Shown piece by piece: positions 1 through 8,281 of a stretch of 46,724 bases of DNA. The translations under genes were made by a program, and so were the position numbers. The notes under the pieces were generated by a model. That model had not been told where the DNA came from, ran no database searches, and saw only the letters and a list, made by a program, of their open reading frames with translations. The DNA comes from an uncultured Pseudomonadales bacterium. GTDB taxonomy: Bacteria; Pseudomonadota; Gammaproteobacteria; Pseudomonadales; Pseudohongiellaceae. Each line of letters opens with the position of its first letter. The stretch's first letter is position 1. Where the stretch lies: assembly GCA_905478195.1 (NCBI GenBank), contig CAJQHM010000016.1:1-46724 (forward strand). The letters run 5' to 3'.

Positions 1-11
1 TAAAATCCCGC

Positions 12-602
12 TTAGGCTAGGTGTTTATCCAGCGCCTTTCGAGACTCTTGTGGGGAGAAGCCTCTGGATTCCAGGAACCTGGTCAGCTTTCTATGTAACT
101 TGGAACCGAAGACGAGAGGTTCTTGATTGCGCAGCTTCTTTACTACCAGTTCATTCGCAGTAATCTGCCAGTGTTCATCATCGATCAACAGATGCTCGTT
201 AATCAGCTCTTCGCTCACCCGCCTTGCGGAAAGATCGCCACGGATATGTAGATACGCGAAGCCTCGGGACTTGCGATAGCGCACATAGGATTCCGTGAAG
301 CGCTCATCGGACTGCAAATTCTCCGCCCGCAGCACGTCCAGTACTTCGGTGAGTAATTCGCTGTCTGTATAGGGGAACTTCTTGCCTAGCTTTTGAGCGA
401 GCTCAAAAAAAGAATGTTCCCGGCGAGCCAGATAGTCCATTGCGGCCCGCCGGAGAACAGGGACATCGTTACAAGATGCTGTCTCAGACACTTGAGTAGC
501 TTTGTGATTCTTTTTGTGATTCTTTGGGCTTTCGACACACCCAGCGTTTTCGGCGATGTTCTCGCTATCAGCTGAAGGTACTTTCTTTGATAGCAAGCTC
601 AT
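12..602 (-). CDS. recX: RecX, regulator of RecA
   Basis: RecX family protein of 196 residues that binds RecA filaments and limits recombinase activity. The conserved part starts near residue 50 (RRAAMDYLARREHSFFEL) and contains the three-helix repeats typical of RecX, for example the FTESYVRYRKSRGFAYLHI stretch around 105-120. The first ~45 residues are a polar, low-complexity extension not found in E. coli RecX; it contains a perfect duplication of KNHK encoded by two identical 12-bp units (501-524). The gene follows recA on the same strand after a 128-bp gap, the classic recA-recX arrangement, so it is probably co-transcribed in the SOS response. The stop codon lies 11 bp from the window edge. 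An internal ATG at residue 55 exists but would remove conserved residues. Confidence 0.93.
   Translation of the reverse strand: MSLLSKKVPSADSENIAENAGCVESPKNHKKNHKATQVSETASCNDVPVLRRAAMDYLARREHSFFELAQKLGKKFPYTDSELLTEVLDVLRAENLQSDERFTESYVRYRKSRGFAYLHIRGDLSARRVSEELINEHLLIDDEHWQITANELVVKKLRNQEPLVFGSKLHRKLTRFLESRGFSPQESRKALDKHLA
501..524 (-). repeat. Perfect 12-bp duplication in recX N-terminus
   Basis: Two identical direct copies of TTTGTGATTCTT lie head to tail on the + strand (501-512, 513-524). On the coding strand they give KNHK-KNHK in the non-conserved N-terminal extension of RecX. The copies are identical, which suggests a recent duplication. Confidence 0.9.
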
Positions 603-730
603 CTTTTATGCTCTCGCTGTGTTCTCACTGCGTGTGTCGTCGCCTACCTATTTATTAACGCTAAGCCGTTAACTAACAAACTACTAAAAGCTTAGCTATT
701 GCGCCCAGCTGCTCTGCCTAACTATTCCGA

Positions 731-1819
731 CTAGCCATTCTTCTTGGCGTCGGCTAGTACGACGACATCGTCATCGTTGGCAGGTATTTCTTCTTCGCAG
801 TTCGCTGCCTCTTCGATCAGATCGCCACCTAGTAGCTGTGCGCGAATCTGCAGTTCGATTTCCTCGGCGATGTGCGGGTTCTCTTCCAGATACAGGCTGG
901 CGTTCTTCTTGCCCTGGCCAATCTTCTCACCCTTGTAGGCATACCAGGCACCGGACTTTTCGACCAGGCCTTGCTTAACACCCAGATCGACAACCTCGCC
1001 CAGATGATGAATACCCTTGCCGTACATGATCTGAAATTCAGCTTGTCTGAACGGTGGTGCCACCTTATTCTTGACGACCTTGACTCGAGTCTCGTTACCG
1101 ACTACCTCATCGCCTTCTTTGATCGAACCGATGCGGCGGATATCCAGTCTTACCGACGAATAGAACTTCAGTGCGTTGCCGCCAGTCGTTGTTTCCGGCG
1201 AGCCGAACATGACACCGATCTTCATACGAATCTGATTGATGAAGATAACCAGAGTATTGGAATTCTTGATGTTGCCTGTCATCTTTCTAAGTGCCTGGGA
1301 CATCAATCTGGCCTGCAGACCCATGTGGCTGTCACCCATATCGCCCTCGATCTCAGCCTTCGGCGTTAACGCCGCTACGGAGTCGATGACTACGACATCC
1401 AGGGCACCTGAGCGTACGACCATGTCGCATATTTCCAGCGCCTGCTCACCGGTATCCGGCTGGCTCACTAACAGGTTGTCGACATCGACACCCAGGTTGC
1501 CGGCATAGATAGGATCCAGCGCGTGTTCCGCATCGATGAACGCACAGCTGCCACCGGCCTTCTGTGCCTCGGCGATAACCTGAAGCGTTAGGGTAGTCTT
1601 ACCGGAGGACTCTGGCCCGTAGATTTCAACCACTCGGCCACGCGGCAGACCGCCTATGCCTAGCGCCACATCCAGCCCTAGTGAACCGGTAGAGATAGCC
1701 GGTATTGGCTCGCGATCAGTATCGCCTAGCCGCATCATGGAACCCTTGCCAAACTGTCTCTCGATTTGCGTTAGCGCAGCGGCGAGTGCCTTATCTTTGT
1801 TGTCGTTACCTTCAATCAT
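731..1819 (-). CDS. recA: RecA recombinase
   Basis: Central recombinase and SOS co-protease of 362 residues. It forms ATP-dependent filaments on single-stranded DNA and triggers LexA self-cleavage. Walker A GPESSGKT is at 68-75; the VVIDSVAAL Walker B and the [10 protein letters not shown] loop L1 region follow; the C-terminus is acidic ([10 protein letters not shown]) as usual. The frame is open to 1864 through a GTG-type or other upstream start, but ATG at 1819 is preferred: it has AAGGA about 8 nt upstream and gives the normal family N-terminus ([19 protein letters not shown]). The leader is long: the LexA boxes lie ~550 bp upstream, with a small ORF, a 12-bp repeat array and two hairpins between. 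recX follows. Confidence 0.98.
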   Translation of the reverse strand: MIEGNDNKDKALAAALTQIERQFGKGSMMRLGDTDREPIPAISTGSLGLDVALGIGGLPRGRVVEIYGPESSGKTTLTLQVIAEAQKAGGSCAFIDAEHALDPIYAGNLGVDVDNLLVSQPDTGEQALEICDMVVRSGALDVVVIDSVAALTPKAEIEGDMGDSHMGLQARLMSQALRKMTGNIKNSNTLVIFINQIRMKIGVMFGSPETTTGGNALKFYSSVRLDIRRIGSIKEGDEVVGNETRVKVVKNKVAPPFRQAEFQIMYGKGIHHLGEVVDLGVKQGLVEKSGAWYAYKGEKIGQGKKNASLYLEENPHIAEEIELQIRAQLLGGDLIEEAANCEEEIPANDDDVVVLADAKKNG

Positions 1820-1896
1820 CTTAATTTCCTTGTGTTTACATTCACAACTGAAGCCTGGTTCCATGAGTAAAGCAGTTGTCGGGTTGCCCCTAAATA

Positions 1897-1912
1897 ACTC
1901 AGTCTCCTGAGT
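1897..1912 (-). other. Short hairpin in recA leader
   Basis: Perfect inverted repeat ACTCAG-TCTC-CTGAGT: 6-bp stem, 4-nt loop. It lies 78 nt upstream of the recA ATG, next to the larger hairpin at 1920-1940. It has no U-run, so it is not an ordinary terminator. Possible role in leader folding or mRNA stability is inference only. Confidence 0.45.
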
Positions 1913-1919
1913 GTTAAAT

Positions 1920-1940
1920 AGTAGCCTGTCCCCGGCTACT
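1920..1940 (-). other. 7-bp hairpin between small SOS ORF and recA
   Basis: Perfect inverted repeat AGTAGCC-N7-GGCTACT. On the transcribed (minus) strand it is followed by ATTTAAC, not a U-run, so it is a weak terminator at best. Placed after the small ORF and the 12-bp array, it could attenuate read-through into recA or protect the recA mRNA 5' end. Confidence 0.45.
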
Positions 1941-2021
1941 TGCTAAATTTCTTACAATCTTTTTTGTAGTCTTTCTTACAGCCTTTCTTACTACCTTTTT
2001 TACTACCGTTTTTACTACCTT
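1938..2021 (-). repeat. Decaying 12-bp tandem array after small SOS ORF
   Basis: Seven 12-bp units read on the minus strand, from AAGGTAGTAAAA (2021-2010) through ACGGTAGTAAAA, AAGGTAGTAAGA, AAGGCTGTAAGA, AAGACTACAAAA and AAGATTGTAAGA to AATTTAGCAAGT (1949-1938). The first unit contains the TAG stop of the small ORF (2017-2015), followed at once by TAA; the TAG-TAA pair recurs in frame in the next two units. The two other minus-strand frames are open across the array and would encode Lys-rich repeats (GSKK-like or VVKK-like), but neither has a visible start codon. Confidence 0.8.
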
Positions 2022-2269
2022 TGCTTAGCCATGCCAGTTGACATAATGTCGTAGCCTAACTGCATTAACTTTTCGGCAAGCCGTTCGCAGTCAATTCTCT
2101 GACTCGCAATCTGGTGGCTAGAACTCGAAGTCACTCCCGTGACCATCGATGGACTCACAGTAGGTAACATCGAGTTCAGCCATAAATCGTATAATCCCGT
2201 GTTAGCAGACTCCGCCGGCGCCAATCTGGTTGATGATTTGTTGCTTACAGCGCTTGTTGTGATCTGCAT
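2015..2269 (-). CDS. Small SOS-controlled ORF, unknown function
   Basis: Putative 84-residue protein starting MQITTSAVSNKSSTRL. I do not recognise it. ATG at 2269 has a good ribosome site: AGGTG 6 nt upstream, plus AGGAA further up. The frame is open to a TTG at 2362, but that would lie almost on the probable transcription start. Visible features: Ser/Thr-rich N-terminal half, a GLYDLWLNSMLP segment around residue 25-36, and a C-terminal amphipathic helix-like part (CERLAEKLMQLGYDIM). No signal peptide or membrane segment. Two LexA-type boxes lie about 100-160 bp upstream on the path of transcription into recA. It may be an SOS-induced effector (for example a division inhibitor, a role often played by small, poorly conserved proteins) or just translated leader. 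It could also be non-coding. Confidence 0.45.
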   Translation of the reverse strand: MQITTSAVSNKSSTRLAPAESANTGLYDLWLNSMLPTVSPSMVTGVTSSSSHQIASQRIDCERLAEKLMQLGYDIMSTGMAKQR

Positions 2270-2371
2270 TGTGTACACCTGCTTCCTAAAAGATTCTGAT
2301 AAGTTGTCTATGTGGCCGTTTCCTGGGGGCTTTAGCTGATCTTTCTTTGCGCCCGGGCCCAATTTCTAAAC

Positions 2372-2391
2372 TACTGTATATACGACCAGTG
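2372..2391 (-). promoter_or_regulatory. LexA box 1, recA-side promoter
   Basis: TACTGTATATACGACCAGTG on the + strand matches the gammaproteobacterial LexA operator CTGT-N8-ACAG with one change (CCAG, a half-site variant also present in known operators such as that of dinB). It is followed downstream by the small ORF and recA. A possible promoter overlaps it (TTGTTT, 16 nt, TATATA on the minus strand), so LexA would block polymerase binding. Confidence 0.8.
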
Positions 2392-2409
2392 GAAATTTAA
2401 ACAAATTAT

Positions 2410-2429
2410 TACTGTATATACAACCAGTA
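2410..2429 (-). promoter_or_regulatory. LexA box 2, recA-side promoter
   Basis: TACTGTATATACAACCAGTA is nearly identical to box 1 and lies 38 bp away from it, so two dimers would bind with a spacing of 3.6 helical turns. A TTGCCA -35-like element adjoins it on the minus strand. Together the boxes indicate tight SOS control of the downstream small ORF-recA-recX unit. They start 37 bp after the pncC stop codon. Confidence 0.8.
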
Positions 2430-2465
2430 TATTGGCAAAAAATCCAATTCCTTTAGTTTTTCTGT

Positions 2466-2966
2466 CTAATCAACTAACAAAAGACAGCCATCGAGGGCGG
2501 CGAGCACCGTCGCCCTGCGCACAGACTCGCGGTCGCCACTGAAATGGAAGCATCGCGCGAGACTTTTGCTCTCCCACTGCCAGGCGATCCAGACCGTGCC
2601 CACGGGTTTTTCCTCAGTACCGCCATCGGGGCCGGCGATGCCGCTGACGGCCACCGCCAGATTGGCTCTGCTGTTTTGAATCGCACCGGTGGTCATGGCC
2701 AGCACCGTCGCCTCGCTTACGGCACCCGCCCCGTCGCTGTCGAAGATGGCGGCGGGCACAGCCAGCAGTCGCTGCTTCGCCTCATTGGAATAGGTAACGA
2801 AGCCAGTATCGAACCACACGGAACTGCCAGCGAGCGCCGTTAGGGATTGAGAGATCCAGCCACCGGTACAGGATTCGGCCGTGGAGATGATGAGTTTTTT
2901 TGCGAGGAGTTTGTCAGCCAGCTGTTGAACCAGTTCGGGGATGGAGTTGCTGAGAGAGTCTGACAT
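2466..2966 (-). CDS. pncC: Nicotinamide-nucleotide amidase (CinA C-terminal family)
   Basis: 166-residue stand-alone CinA C-terminal domain protein. The family deamidates NMN to nicotinate mononucleotide in pyridine-nucleotide recycling. The STAESCTGGWIS motif is at 28-39 with the probable nucleophile Ser32; the AVSGIAGPDGGT and KPVGTVWIA blocks are present. Length equals PncC of E. coli, with no N-terminal MoeA-like half. It lies just upstream of recA, as in many gammaproteobacteria, and diverges from mutS across a 179-bp gap. The LexA boxes lie after its stop, so it is probably outside the SOS unit. Confidence 0.95.
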   Translation of the reverse strand: MSDSLSNSIPELVQQLADKLLAKKLIISTAESCTGGWISQSLTALAGSSVWFDTGFVTYSNEAKQRLLAVPAAIFDSDGAGAVSEATVLAMTTGAIQNSRANLAVAVSGIAGPDGGTEEKPVGTVWIAWQWESKSLARCFHFSGDRESVRRATVLAALDGCLLLVD

Positions 2967-3145
2967 GGCCTCATGGTAACGGCTTCATTGATTGAAGTGA
3001 ACCGTAAATAACCACGGCTAAAAACACACACTACCCCAAGCCAATTAGCTATGCCCCCCGCTCGTCAAACCGTGTAGAATTCTGATCAACAATTACCAAC
3101 AAAAACCATTCCTCACAGCATTCAATCGACTCAGCAGTTAGCCAA
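2967..3145. promoter_or_regulatory. Divergent pncC/mutS intergenic region
   Basis: 179-bp gap that must hold both promoters. A possible mutS -10 (TAGAAT, around 3076) is visible without a convincing -35. No strong Shine-Dalgarno is seen before the mutS TTG. No LexA box found here. Confidence 0.35.
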
Positions 3146-5767
3146 TTGACCGACGCGCAAACACACACTCCGATGATGCAGCAGTTTCTGCGCATCAAGG
3201 CTCAGCACCAAGACAGTCTGTTGTTTTATCGCATGGGCGACTTCTACGAGCTGTTCTTTGAAGACGCCAAGACCGCCGCCAATGTTCTGGACATTACACT
3301 CACCGCCCGCGGCAAATCCGGCGGCGAGCCCATACCCATGTGCGGCATCCCCTACCATGCGGCGGATCGCTATCTGGCGAAGCTGGTTGAGGCCGGCATA
3401 TCCGTCGCCATCTGTGAGCAGATCGGCGACCCGGCTACCAGCAAGGGCCCGGTAGAGAGACAGGTTGTTAAAATCATCACACCGGGAACGGTGAGCGATG
3501 AGGCCCTGCTGGACGAGCGCCGCGATAATTGCCTGCTCGCCATCAGCGCGAGCGCAGGCAAGACTGCCGCGCAGAAAACCTATGGCATTGCCTTCATGAA
3601 TATCAGCAGCGGCAGATTCGTGCTTAGCGAGATGCAAGGCCTGGACGCGCTGACCTCCGAGATAGGTCGCATCCAGCCTGCCGAGATTCTGCTGCAGGAA
3701 GAGCTGACTGAGGTGGAAGCCGCACTCAATCATCCTGCGAAACGCAGGCGACCGATTTGGGAGTTCGAGCTGGAGAATGCCACCCGGATCCTCACCGAAC
3801 ATTTTAATACCCGCGACCTCTGTGCCTTCGATTGCGAAGATCTGAGCGCCGCCCTGCAGGCTGCCGGCTGCCTCATCCAATACGCGCGGGAAACACAGAA
3901 ATCGGACCTGCCGCATATCCAAGGCATACAGGTAGAGCGTCAGGAGGACAGCGTCATCTTAGATGCCGCCAGTCGCCGCAATCTCGAACTGGATATCAAT
4001 CTAGCCGGGGGCAAAGACAATACGCTGCTCTCGGTGATCGACCGCACGGCGACAGCTATGGGCAGCCGCCTGTTATCGCGCTGGATCAATCGACCACTTA
4101 GGCAACGAAGCCAGCTGCTGTTGCGACAGCAGGCGGTCGCCGCACTAAAGAGTGACTATCACTTCGAGGCTCTGCATGAGGTGCTGCAGAACATAGGCGA
4201 CTTGGAGCGCATCATCGCGCGCCTGGGATTGCGTTCGGCGCGCCCGCGGGATCTGGCAAAGCTGCGCGACGGTCTAGCTCAGCTTCCGGAACTGCAACAG
4301 CAGCTATCGACGATGACGGCCACCTCCATTTCCGAGATAGCACAGCGCATACGCGAGTTTCCCCAGCAGAGCGCATTGCTGGCTCGCGCCCTTGAGGAGA
4401 ACCCTCCGGTAGTTATCCGCGAGGGAGGCGTGGTCGCCACAGGCTATGATGCCGAGCTTGATGAGCTGCGCAACCTGAGCAGCAACGCCGGCCAGTATCT
4501 AATCGACCTAGAGGTGCGTGAAAAGGAACGCACCGGCATCGCCACGCTCAAGGTCGGCTACAACCGTGTGCACGGTTATTACATAGAAATCAGCAAGGGC
4601 CAGGCTGGCGTCGAACTCCCTGCCGAATACGTGCGCCGGCAGACACTGAAGAACGCCGAGCGTTTCATCACCCCGGAACTGAAAGAATTCGAAGACAAGG
4701 TACTCAGCGCGCGCAGCAAATCCCTGAGCCGCGAGAAGGCTTTGTATGACGCCTTGATAGAAGAGCTCGCCACGGAGCTTACTCGGCTGATCACCAGCGC
4801 CGAGGCTCTCGCCGAGCTGGATGTCCTTAACTGCTTCGCCGAGCGCGCGGTGAATCTTGAATACTGTGAGCCGGTGTTAAGCGATGAGCCGGGCATAACT
4901 ATCGAAGGCGGCAGGCACCCGGTTGTGGAGAAAGTCACCGCCGACACCTTCGTTGCTAACGACGTCTGTCTAAACCTCACGCAGAAGATGCTAATCATTA
5001 CCGGACCGAACATGGGCGGCAAGTCCACCTATATGCGGCAGACCGCATTGATCACCCTGCTCGCCTTGTGTGGCAGCCACGTGCCGGCTACCGCAGTAAC
5101 CCTAGGCCCCATAGACAGAATCTTTACTCGTATCGGCTCATCCGACGATCTCGCCGGTGGCCGCTCTACCTTCATGGTGGAAATGACCGAGACGGCGAAT
5201 ATCCTGCACAACGCCACAGAAAACAGCCTGGTGCTTATGGATGAGATTGGCAGAGGCACCAGCACCTTCGATGGCCTGTCGCTAGCATGGGCCGCCTCGG
5301 TATATATCGCCGAGCACGTGAAGGCCTACACCCTATTCGCCACACACTATTTTGAACTGACCATCCTGCCGGAGACTTATCCTGCGATCGTTAACGTGCA
5401 CCTGGACGCGATCGAGCACGACAACGGCATCGTATTCCTGCATGCCGTCAAGGCGGGGCCGGCCAACCAGAGTTATGGCCTGCAGGTAGCCCAGCTAGCG
5501 GGCATACCGCGCGCAGTTATTGAGAAGGCCCGAGAAAAATTGCAGCAATTGGAGAATGACACGCCGGCTCAAGCACCAACAGTAGTCAGCCCCTTCACAT
5601 CCTCCTCGGCGCCCGCATCCGAGGCCGGCTCGCCATTCCAGAGTGAGATGTTTGCCACCGCGCCCCATCCTGCCGTGGACTTTCTGCAGAGGCTGGAAGT
5701 CGATGAGATCACCGCGAAAGAAGCGCTGAAAATTCTTTATGAGCTGAAACAGAAAACAGATGGCTGA
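3146..5767 (+). CDS. mutS: DNA mismatch repair protein MutS
   Basis: Mismatch recognition ATPase, 873 residues, full length for MutS. The mismatch-wedging Phe-X-Glu motif is in GDFYE (Phe33, Glu35). Connector, core and clamp domains follow; the ATPase has Walker A GPNMGGKS at 620-627 and Walker [11 protein letters not shown] with Asp699-Glu700. The linker after ~790 is Ser/Ala/Pro-rich and leads to the small C-terminal tetramerisation region. The start is TTG: it gives [14 protein letters not shown], matching the family N-terminus, and no in-frame ATG is seen upstream. ATG at 3173 (Met10) is the alternative. fdxA follows on the same strand as in Pseudomonas. No mutL in the window. Confidence 0.98.
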   Translation: MTDAQTHTPMMQQFLRIKAQHQDSLLFYRMGDFYELFFEDAKTAANVLDITLTARGKSGGEPIPMCGIPYHAADRYLAKLVEAGISVAICEQIGDPATSKGPVERQVVKIITPGTVSDEALLDERRDNCLLAISASAGKTAAQKTYGIAFMNISSGRFVLSEMQGLDALTSEIGRIQPAEILLQEELTEVEAALNHPAKRRRPIWEFELENATRILTEHFNTRDLCAFDCEDLSAALQAAGCLIQYARETQKSDLPHIQGIQVERQEDSVILDAASRRNLELDINLAGGKDNTLLSVIDRTATAMGSRLLSRWINRPLRQRSQLLLRQQAVAALKSDYHFEALHEVLQNIGDLERIIARLGLRSARPRDLAKLRDGLAQLPELQQQLSTMTATSISEIAQRIREFPQQSALLARALEENPPVVIREGGVVATGYDAELDELRNLSSNAGQYLIDLEVREKERTGIATLKVGYNRVHGYYIEISKGQAGVELPAEYVRRQTLKNAERFITPELKEFEDKVLSARSKSLSREKALYDALIEELATELTRLITSAEALAELDVLNCFAERAVNLEYCEPVLSDEPGITIEGGRHPVVEKVTADTFVANDVCLNLTQKMLIITGPNMGGKSTYMRQTALITLLALCGSHVPATAVTLGPIDRIFTRIGSSDDLAGGRSTFMVEMTETANILHNATENSLVLMDEIGRGTSTFDGLSLAWAASVYIAEHVKAYTLFATHYFELTILPETYPAIVNVHLDAIEHDNGIVFLHAVKAGPANQSYGLQVAQLAGIPRAVIEKAREKLQQLENDTPAQAPTVVSPFTSSSAPASEAGSPFQSEMFATAPHPAVDFLQRLEVDEITAKEALKILYELKQKTDG

Positions 5768-5970
5768 ATGTGGGTCCAAACTAGAAACTAAACTAATAAA
5801 TCCTCTAGCCGAATGGAAAACTGCCGAAAAAAACTGATAGAATGCACGCCGCGAAGCCCCGCCATTAGCCGTTAAAAGGCGCCCAAAGGTGACCAGGGCG
5901 AGCGACAAGCCAGATTGGCGCAATTGAAAAAATTAGCCAGAATTACCAGAATCAAAGGGTTGGAGATAAC

Positions 5971-6294
5971 ATGACATTCATAGTAGGTGACAACTGTATT
6001 CGCTGTAAGCACACTGACTGTGTTGAAGTATGCCCCGTAGACTGCTTCTATGAAGGACCTAACTTTCTGGTAATTCACCCCGACGAGTGCATCGACTGTG
6101 CGCTATGCGAACCGGAGTGCCCAGTTGATGCGATCTACGCGGAAGACGAACTGCCTGAAGATCAGCAGGGCTTCCTTGCCTTGAACGCCGAGTTGGCGGA
6201 AGTCTGGCCAAACATCACCGAGAAGAAAGATGCCCTGCCCGATGCAGAGGAATGGACCGACAAGAAGAACAAACTGGAGTTTCTGGAGCGCTAG
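5971..6294 (+). CDS. fdxA: Ferredoxin, 7Fe-8S type (FdxA)
   Basis: Small soluble electron carrier of 107 residues with a [3Fe-4S] and a [4Fe-4S] cluster. Cysteines are at 9, 12, 17, 21 and 25 in the first half and 40, 43, 46 and 50 ([11 protein letters not shown]) in the second, with the acidic C-terminal extension ([11 protein letters not shown]) typical of the FdxA/Azotobacter ferredoxin I family. GGAG lies 8 nt before the ATG. It sits 203 bp after mutS, long enough for its own promoter. In Pseudomonas this gene lies between rpoS and mutS; here rpoS is absent and fdxA converges directly on nlpD. Confidence 0.95.
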   Translation: MTFIVGDNCIRCKHTDCVEVCPVDCFYEGPNFLVIHPDECIDCALCEPECPVDAIYAEDELPEDQQGFLALNAELAEVWPNITEKKDALPDAEEWTDKKNKLEFLER

Positions 6295-6351
6295 TCTGGC
6301 GCCTTAGCCTTTGACGAATTCAGCACAGGGACTCTTAGAGATATTGCACGC

Positions 6352-6395
6352 ACAGGGGCTTCATTACAGGGGCTTCATTAACAGGGGCTTCATTT
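6352..6395 (-). repeat. Triplicated 14-15-bp repeat at the nlpD stop
   Basis: Three near-identical units of ACAGGGGCTTCATT on the + strand: 6352-6365, 6366-6380 and 6381-6395 (the last two with one extra base). The unit at 6381-6395 overlaps the nlpD stop codon (6390-6392), so the end of nlpD has been copied twice into the gap toward fdxA. The copies are practically identical, so the event looks recent. Confidence 0.9.
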
Positions 6396-7349
6396 AGCTG
6401 GTAACAGCCTCGACGGGTCCACCGAATCACCCGCTTCACGAATCTCAAAGTGCAGCATAGGCACACCCGAAGAATTCTCCCCCACCTCGGCTATCTTCTC
6501 TCCCGCTCGAACCCTAGCCCCCTCGTTCACCAGCATACGCGAATTATGGGCATAGGCACTCAGGTAGCGATCGCTGTGACGAATGATGATCAGGTCGCCG
6601 GTACCCTGTATGCCACGCCCGGAATAGACCACATCGCCGTCGCCTGCCGCCAACACGGGATCACCGACACTCCCCGAAATATCCAACCCCTTACTAACCC
6701 CGGAGCGAAACCCTCTGATCACACGGCCGGAATGGGGCCACTGCCAGGAAACCGCCAGCGGCGTTCTTGACACCGGTTGCCGTAATACCGAGCCCGACGG
6801 TGAGCTCCCTGCCCTCGCCCTGGCAACGGAGTTATTAGCGACAGCGGTACCTAGATTCGACGTCGACACGCCGGCGCCATTCGCTACGATATTATTCAGG
6901 TCCAGATTGATTTCTCTATCGACAAAGATGGTATAGGGCGGGCTCAAGCCATTCGCTATCGCCAGCGATCTAAAATCCAGATCATATTGGAAGGCGATGG
7001 AGAACAGGGTATCGCCAGGTTGCACACGGTGTATACGCGGCGTAGATGCTGCGGCAGTACTTTGCGCCGGCCTGGATTCAGTAACGCTGCGCTGCGAACT
7101 CGACGCTGCGCTGGCTGTTCTCGAACTACCATCGCCAGTATTGGAAGAGACTCTAGCCGGCCCCGAGTTTTCGAGTCGAAAACTACTATCCGGCGTAGAG
7201 CTATCGACAATAATTGGCGCGGTGAGCACCTGGCGTTCACTCTGCTCAGAGATCGGTGCCTGATAACCCCCGGCGCAGGCACTGAGTAGCGCCAGGCCTG
7301 CCAATGACAGACATCGAATCTTGCTAAGCTGTGTGAATGAAGTGGCCAT
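6390..7349 (-). CDS. nlpD: Lipoprotein NlpD, LysM + LytM (M23) domains
   Basis: Outer-membrane lipoprotein that activates the septal amidase AmiC during cell separation. From ATG 7349 it has 319 residues: signal peptide with lipobox LSAC (Cys25), a Ser-rich linker (~45-105), a LysM domain (HRVQPGDTLFSIAFQYDLDF, ~106-150), a variable linker, and a C-terminal M23 domain (GLDISGSVGDPVLAAGDG to LHFEIREAG). The M23 metal ligands look degenerate (GLDI in place of the H-x3-D motif), as in NlpD activators without own hydrolase activity. The frame is open upstream to 7406, but that start would overlap the previous gene. ATG 7349 is one base after its stop. No rpoS downstream. Confidence 0.92.
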   Translation of the reverse strand: MATSFTQLSKIRCLSLAGLALLSACAGGYQAPISEQSERQVLTAPIIVDSSTPDSSFRLENSGPARVSSNTGDGSSRTASAASSSQRSVTESRPAQSTAAASTPRIHRVQPGDTLFSIAFQYDLDFRSLAIANGLSPPYTIFVDREINLDLNNIVANGAGVSTSNLGTAVANNSVARARAGSSPSGSVLRQPVSRTPLAVSWQWPHSGRVIRGFRSGVSKGLDISGSVGDPVLAAGDGDVVYSGRGIQGTGDLIIIRHSDRYLSAYAHNSRMLVNEGARVRAGEKIAEVGENSSGVPMLHFEIREAGDSVDPSRLLPAK

Positions 7350-7350
7350 A

Positions 7351-8256
7351 TCAATCGCTGTGCCGTGTTGGTTTTGCGGCAAACACCCTCTGTAGTGATA
7401 CAACAACTACGACACCTGATACAAGAGTCAGTGACGCAGGCAGAACCATGGTAAAGCCTTCCTCCCCCTGCCAGGGCCAGAGCGCCGTTACCGAGCCCAG
7501 CAGCATGCCGCTGATGAATCCGTAACTAAGTTGATGGTGATCGCGCAGCATCCAGGAGAGGACACGGGTAAAGATAAGCAGGCCCGTAGCGCAACCCATC
7601 ATGAACACTAGAATATAGGGCCAGTCGAAGCCAATCAGCGCACTGAGGATAAATTCATACACGCCTAACAATAAGAGAATGAAGGCACCGGACAGGCCGG
7701 GCAATATCATCGCACTAATGGCGATGGCGCCGCTGAAGAAGACATACAGCAGCGACAGTTCCGCCGATCGCGGAGTGATCAAGCCTATAGACACCGCGAG
7801 CGCCAGACCGAGTAGCAGCGCCAGAACATTCTGCCAGGCAGCGATGGAAAACTCATGGCGCAACAACCAGGTAGAGGCCAGCACCATACCAATAAAAAAG
7901 GCCATCAGTGGCGCAAAATAATTCTCTAACAGAAACAATACGGTGTTCGCGGAAATTAACAGCCCGGATAATATGCCCGCCGCGAGGATAAGCAAAAAGC
8001 TGCCATTAATATGCTGCCAGACTAGGGCAAACTTACCGGTGAACAACAGGGCACAGGCGCGAAGGTCGACGGCGCGAATAGAAAACACCAGCTGATCATA
8101 AATCTTAGTGATAACGGCGATGGTGCCACCGGAAATGCCGGGCACGGAATCACCCAGGCCCATGGCGACACCTTTCAGGTACAGCATAAATTTGCCGCGC
8201 GGCGTTGCGATAGAACTGTCGCTGTTCTGCTGCCGCCCGCTTGAGTTGTCAGACAT
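7351..8256 (-). CDS. DUF368 polytopic membrane protein
   Basis: 301-residue integral membrane protein of the DUF368 family. Members have been linked to polyprenyl-phosphate (C55-P) translocation in recent work (PopT type); that role is not shown here. About eight hydrophobic segments are visible. The family N-terminal motif GVAMGLGDSVPGISGGTIAVI is around 30-50 and its repeat-like counterpart ISAMILPGLSGAFILLLLGVYE is in the middle. ATG 8256 is preferred over the TTG at 8262. It lies between pcm and nlpD, one base before nlpD, so the two are probably translated together. Its co-location with uppS, uppP, cdsA and lpx genes in the wider window fits a carrier-lipid role. Confidence 0.88.
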   Translation of the reverse strand: MSDNSSGRQQNSDSSIATPRGKFMLYLKGVAMGLGDSVPGISGGTIAVITKIYDQLVFSIRAVDLRACALLFTGKFALVWQHINGSFLLILAAGILSGLLISANTVLFLLENYFAPLMAFFIGMVLASTWLLRHEFSIAAWQNVLALLLGLALAVSIGLITPRSAELSLLYVFFSGAIAISAMILPGLSGAFILLLLGVYEFILSALIGFDWPYILVFMMGCATGLLIFTRVLSWMLRDHHQLSYGFISGMLLGSVTALWPWQGEEGFTMVLPASLTLVSGVVVVVSLQRVFAAKPTRHSD

Positions 8257-8281
8257 GATCAAGCCATTGCATCCGTTACTT

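Noticed and set aside
1820-1864. 15-residue N-terminal extension of RecA
   Set aside because: Cys-rich, not found in RecA proteins, and the internal ATG has a good ribosome site.
2139-2339. 66-codon + strand frame opposite the small SOS ORF
   Set aside because: Points against the LexA-controlled promoter and lacks a visible ribosome site; kept the minus-strand reading instead.
3131-3922. 263-codon open frame on - strand
   Set aside because: Antisense to the conserved N-terminal half of mutS; no recognisable domain.
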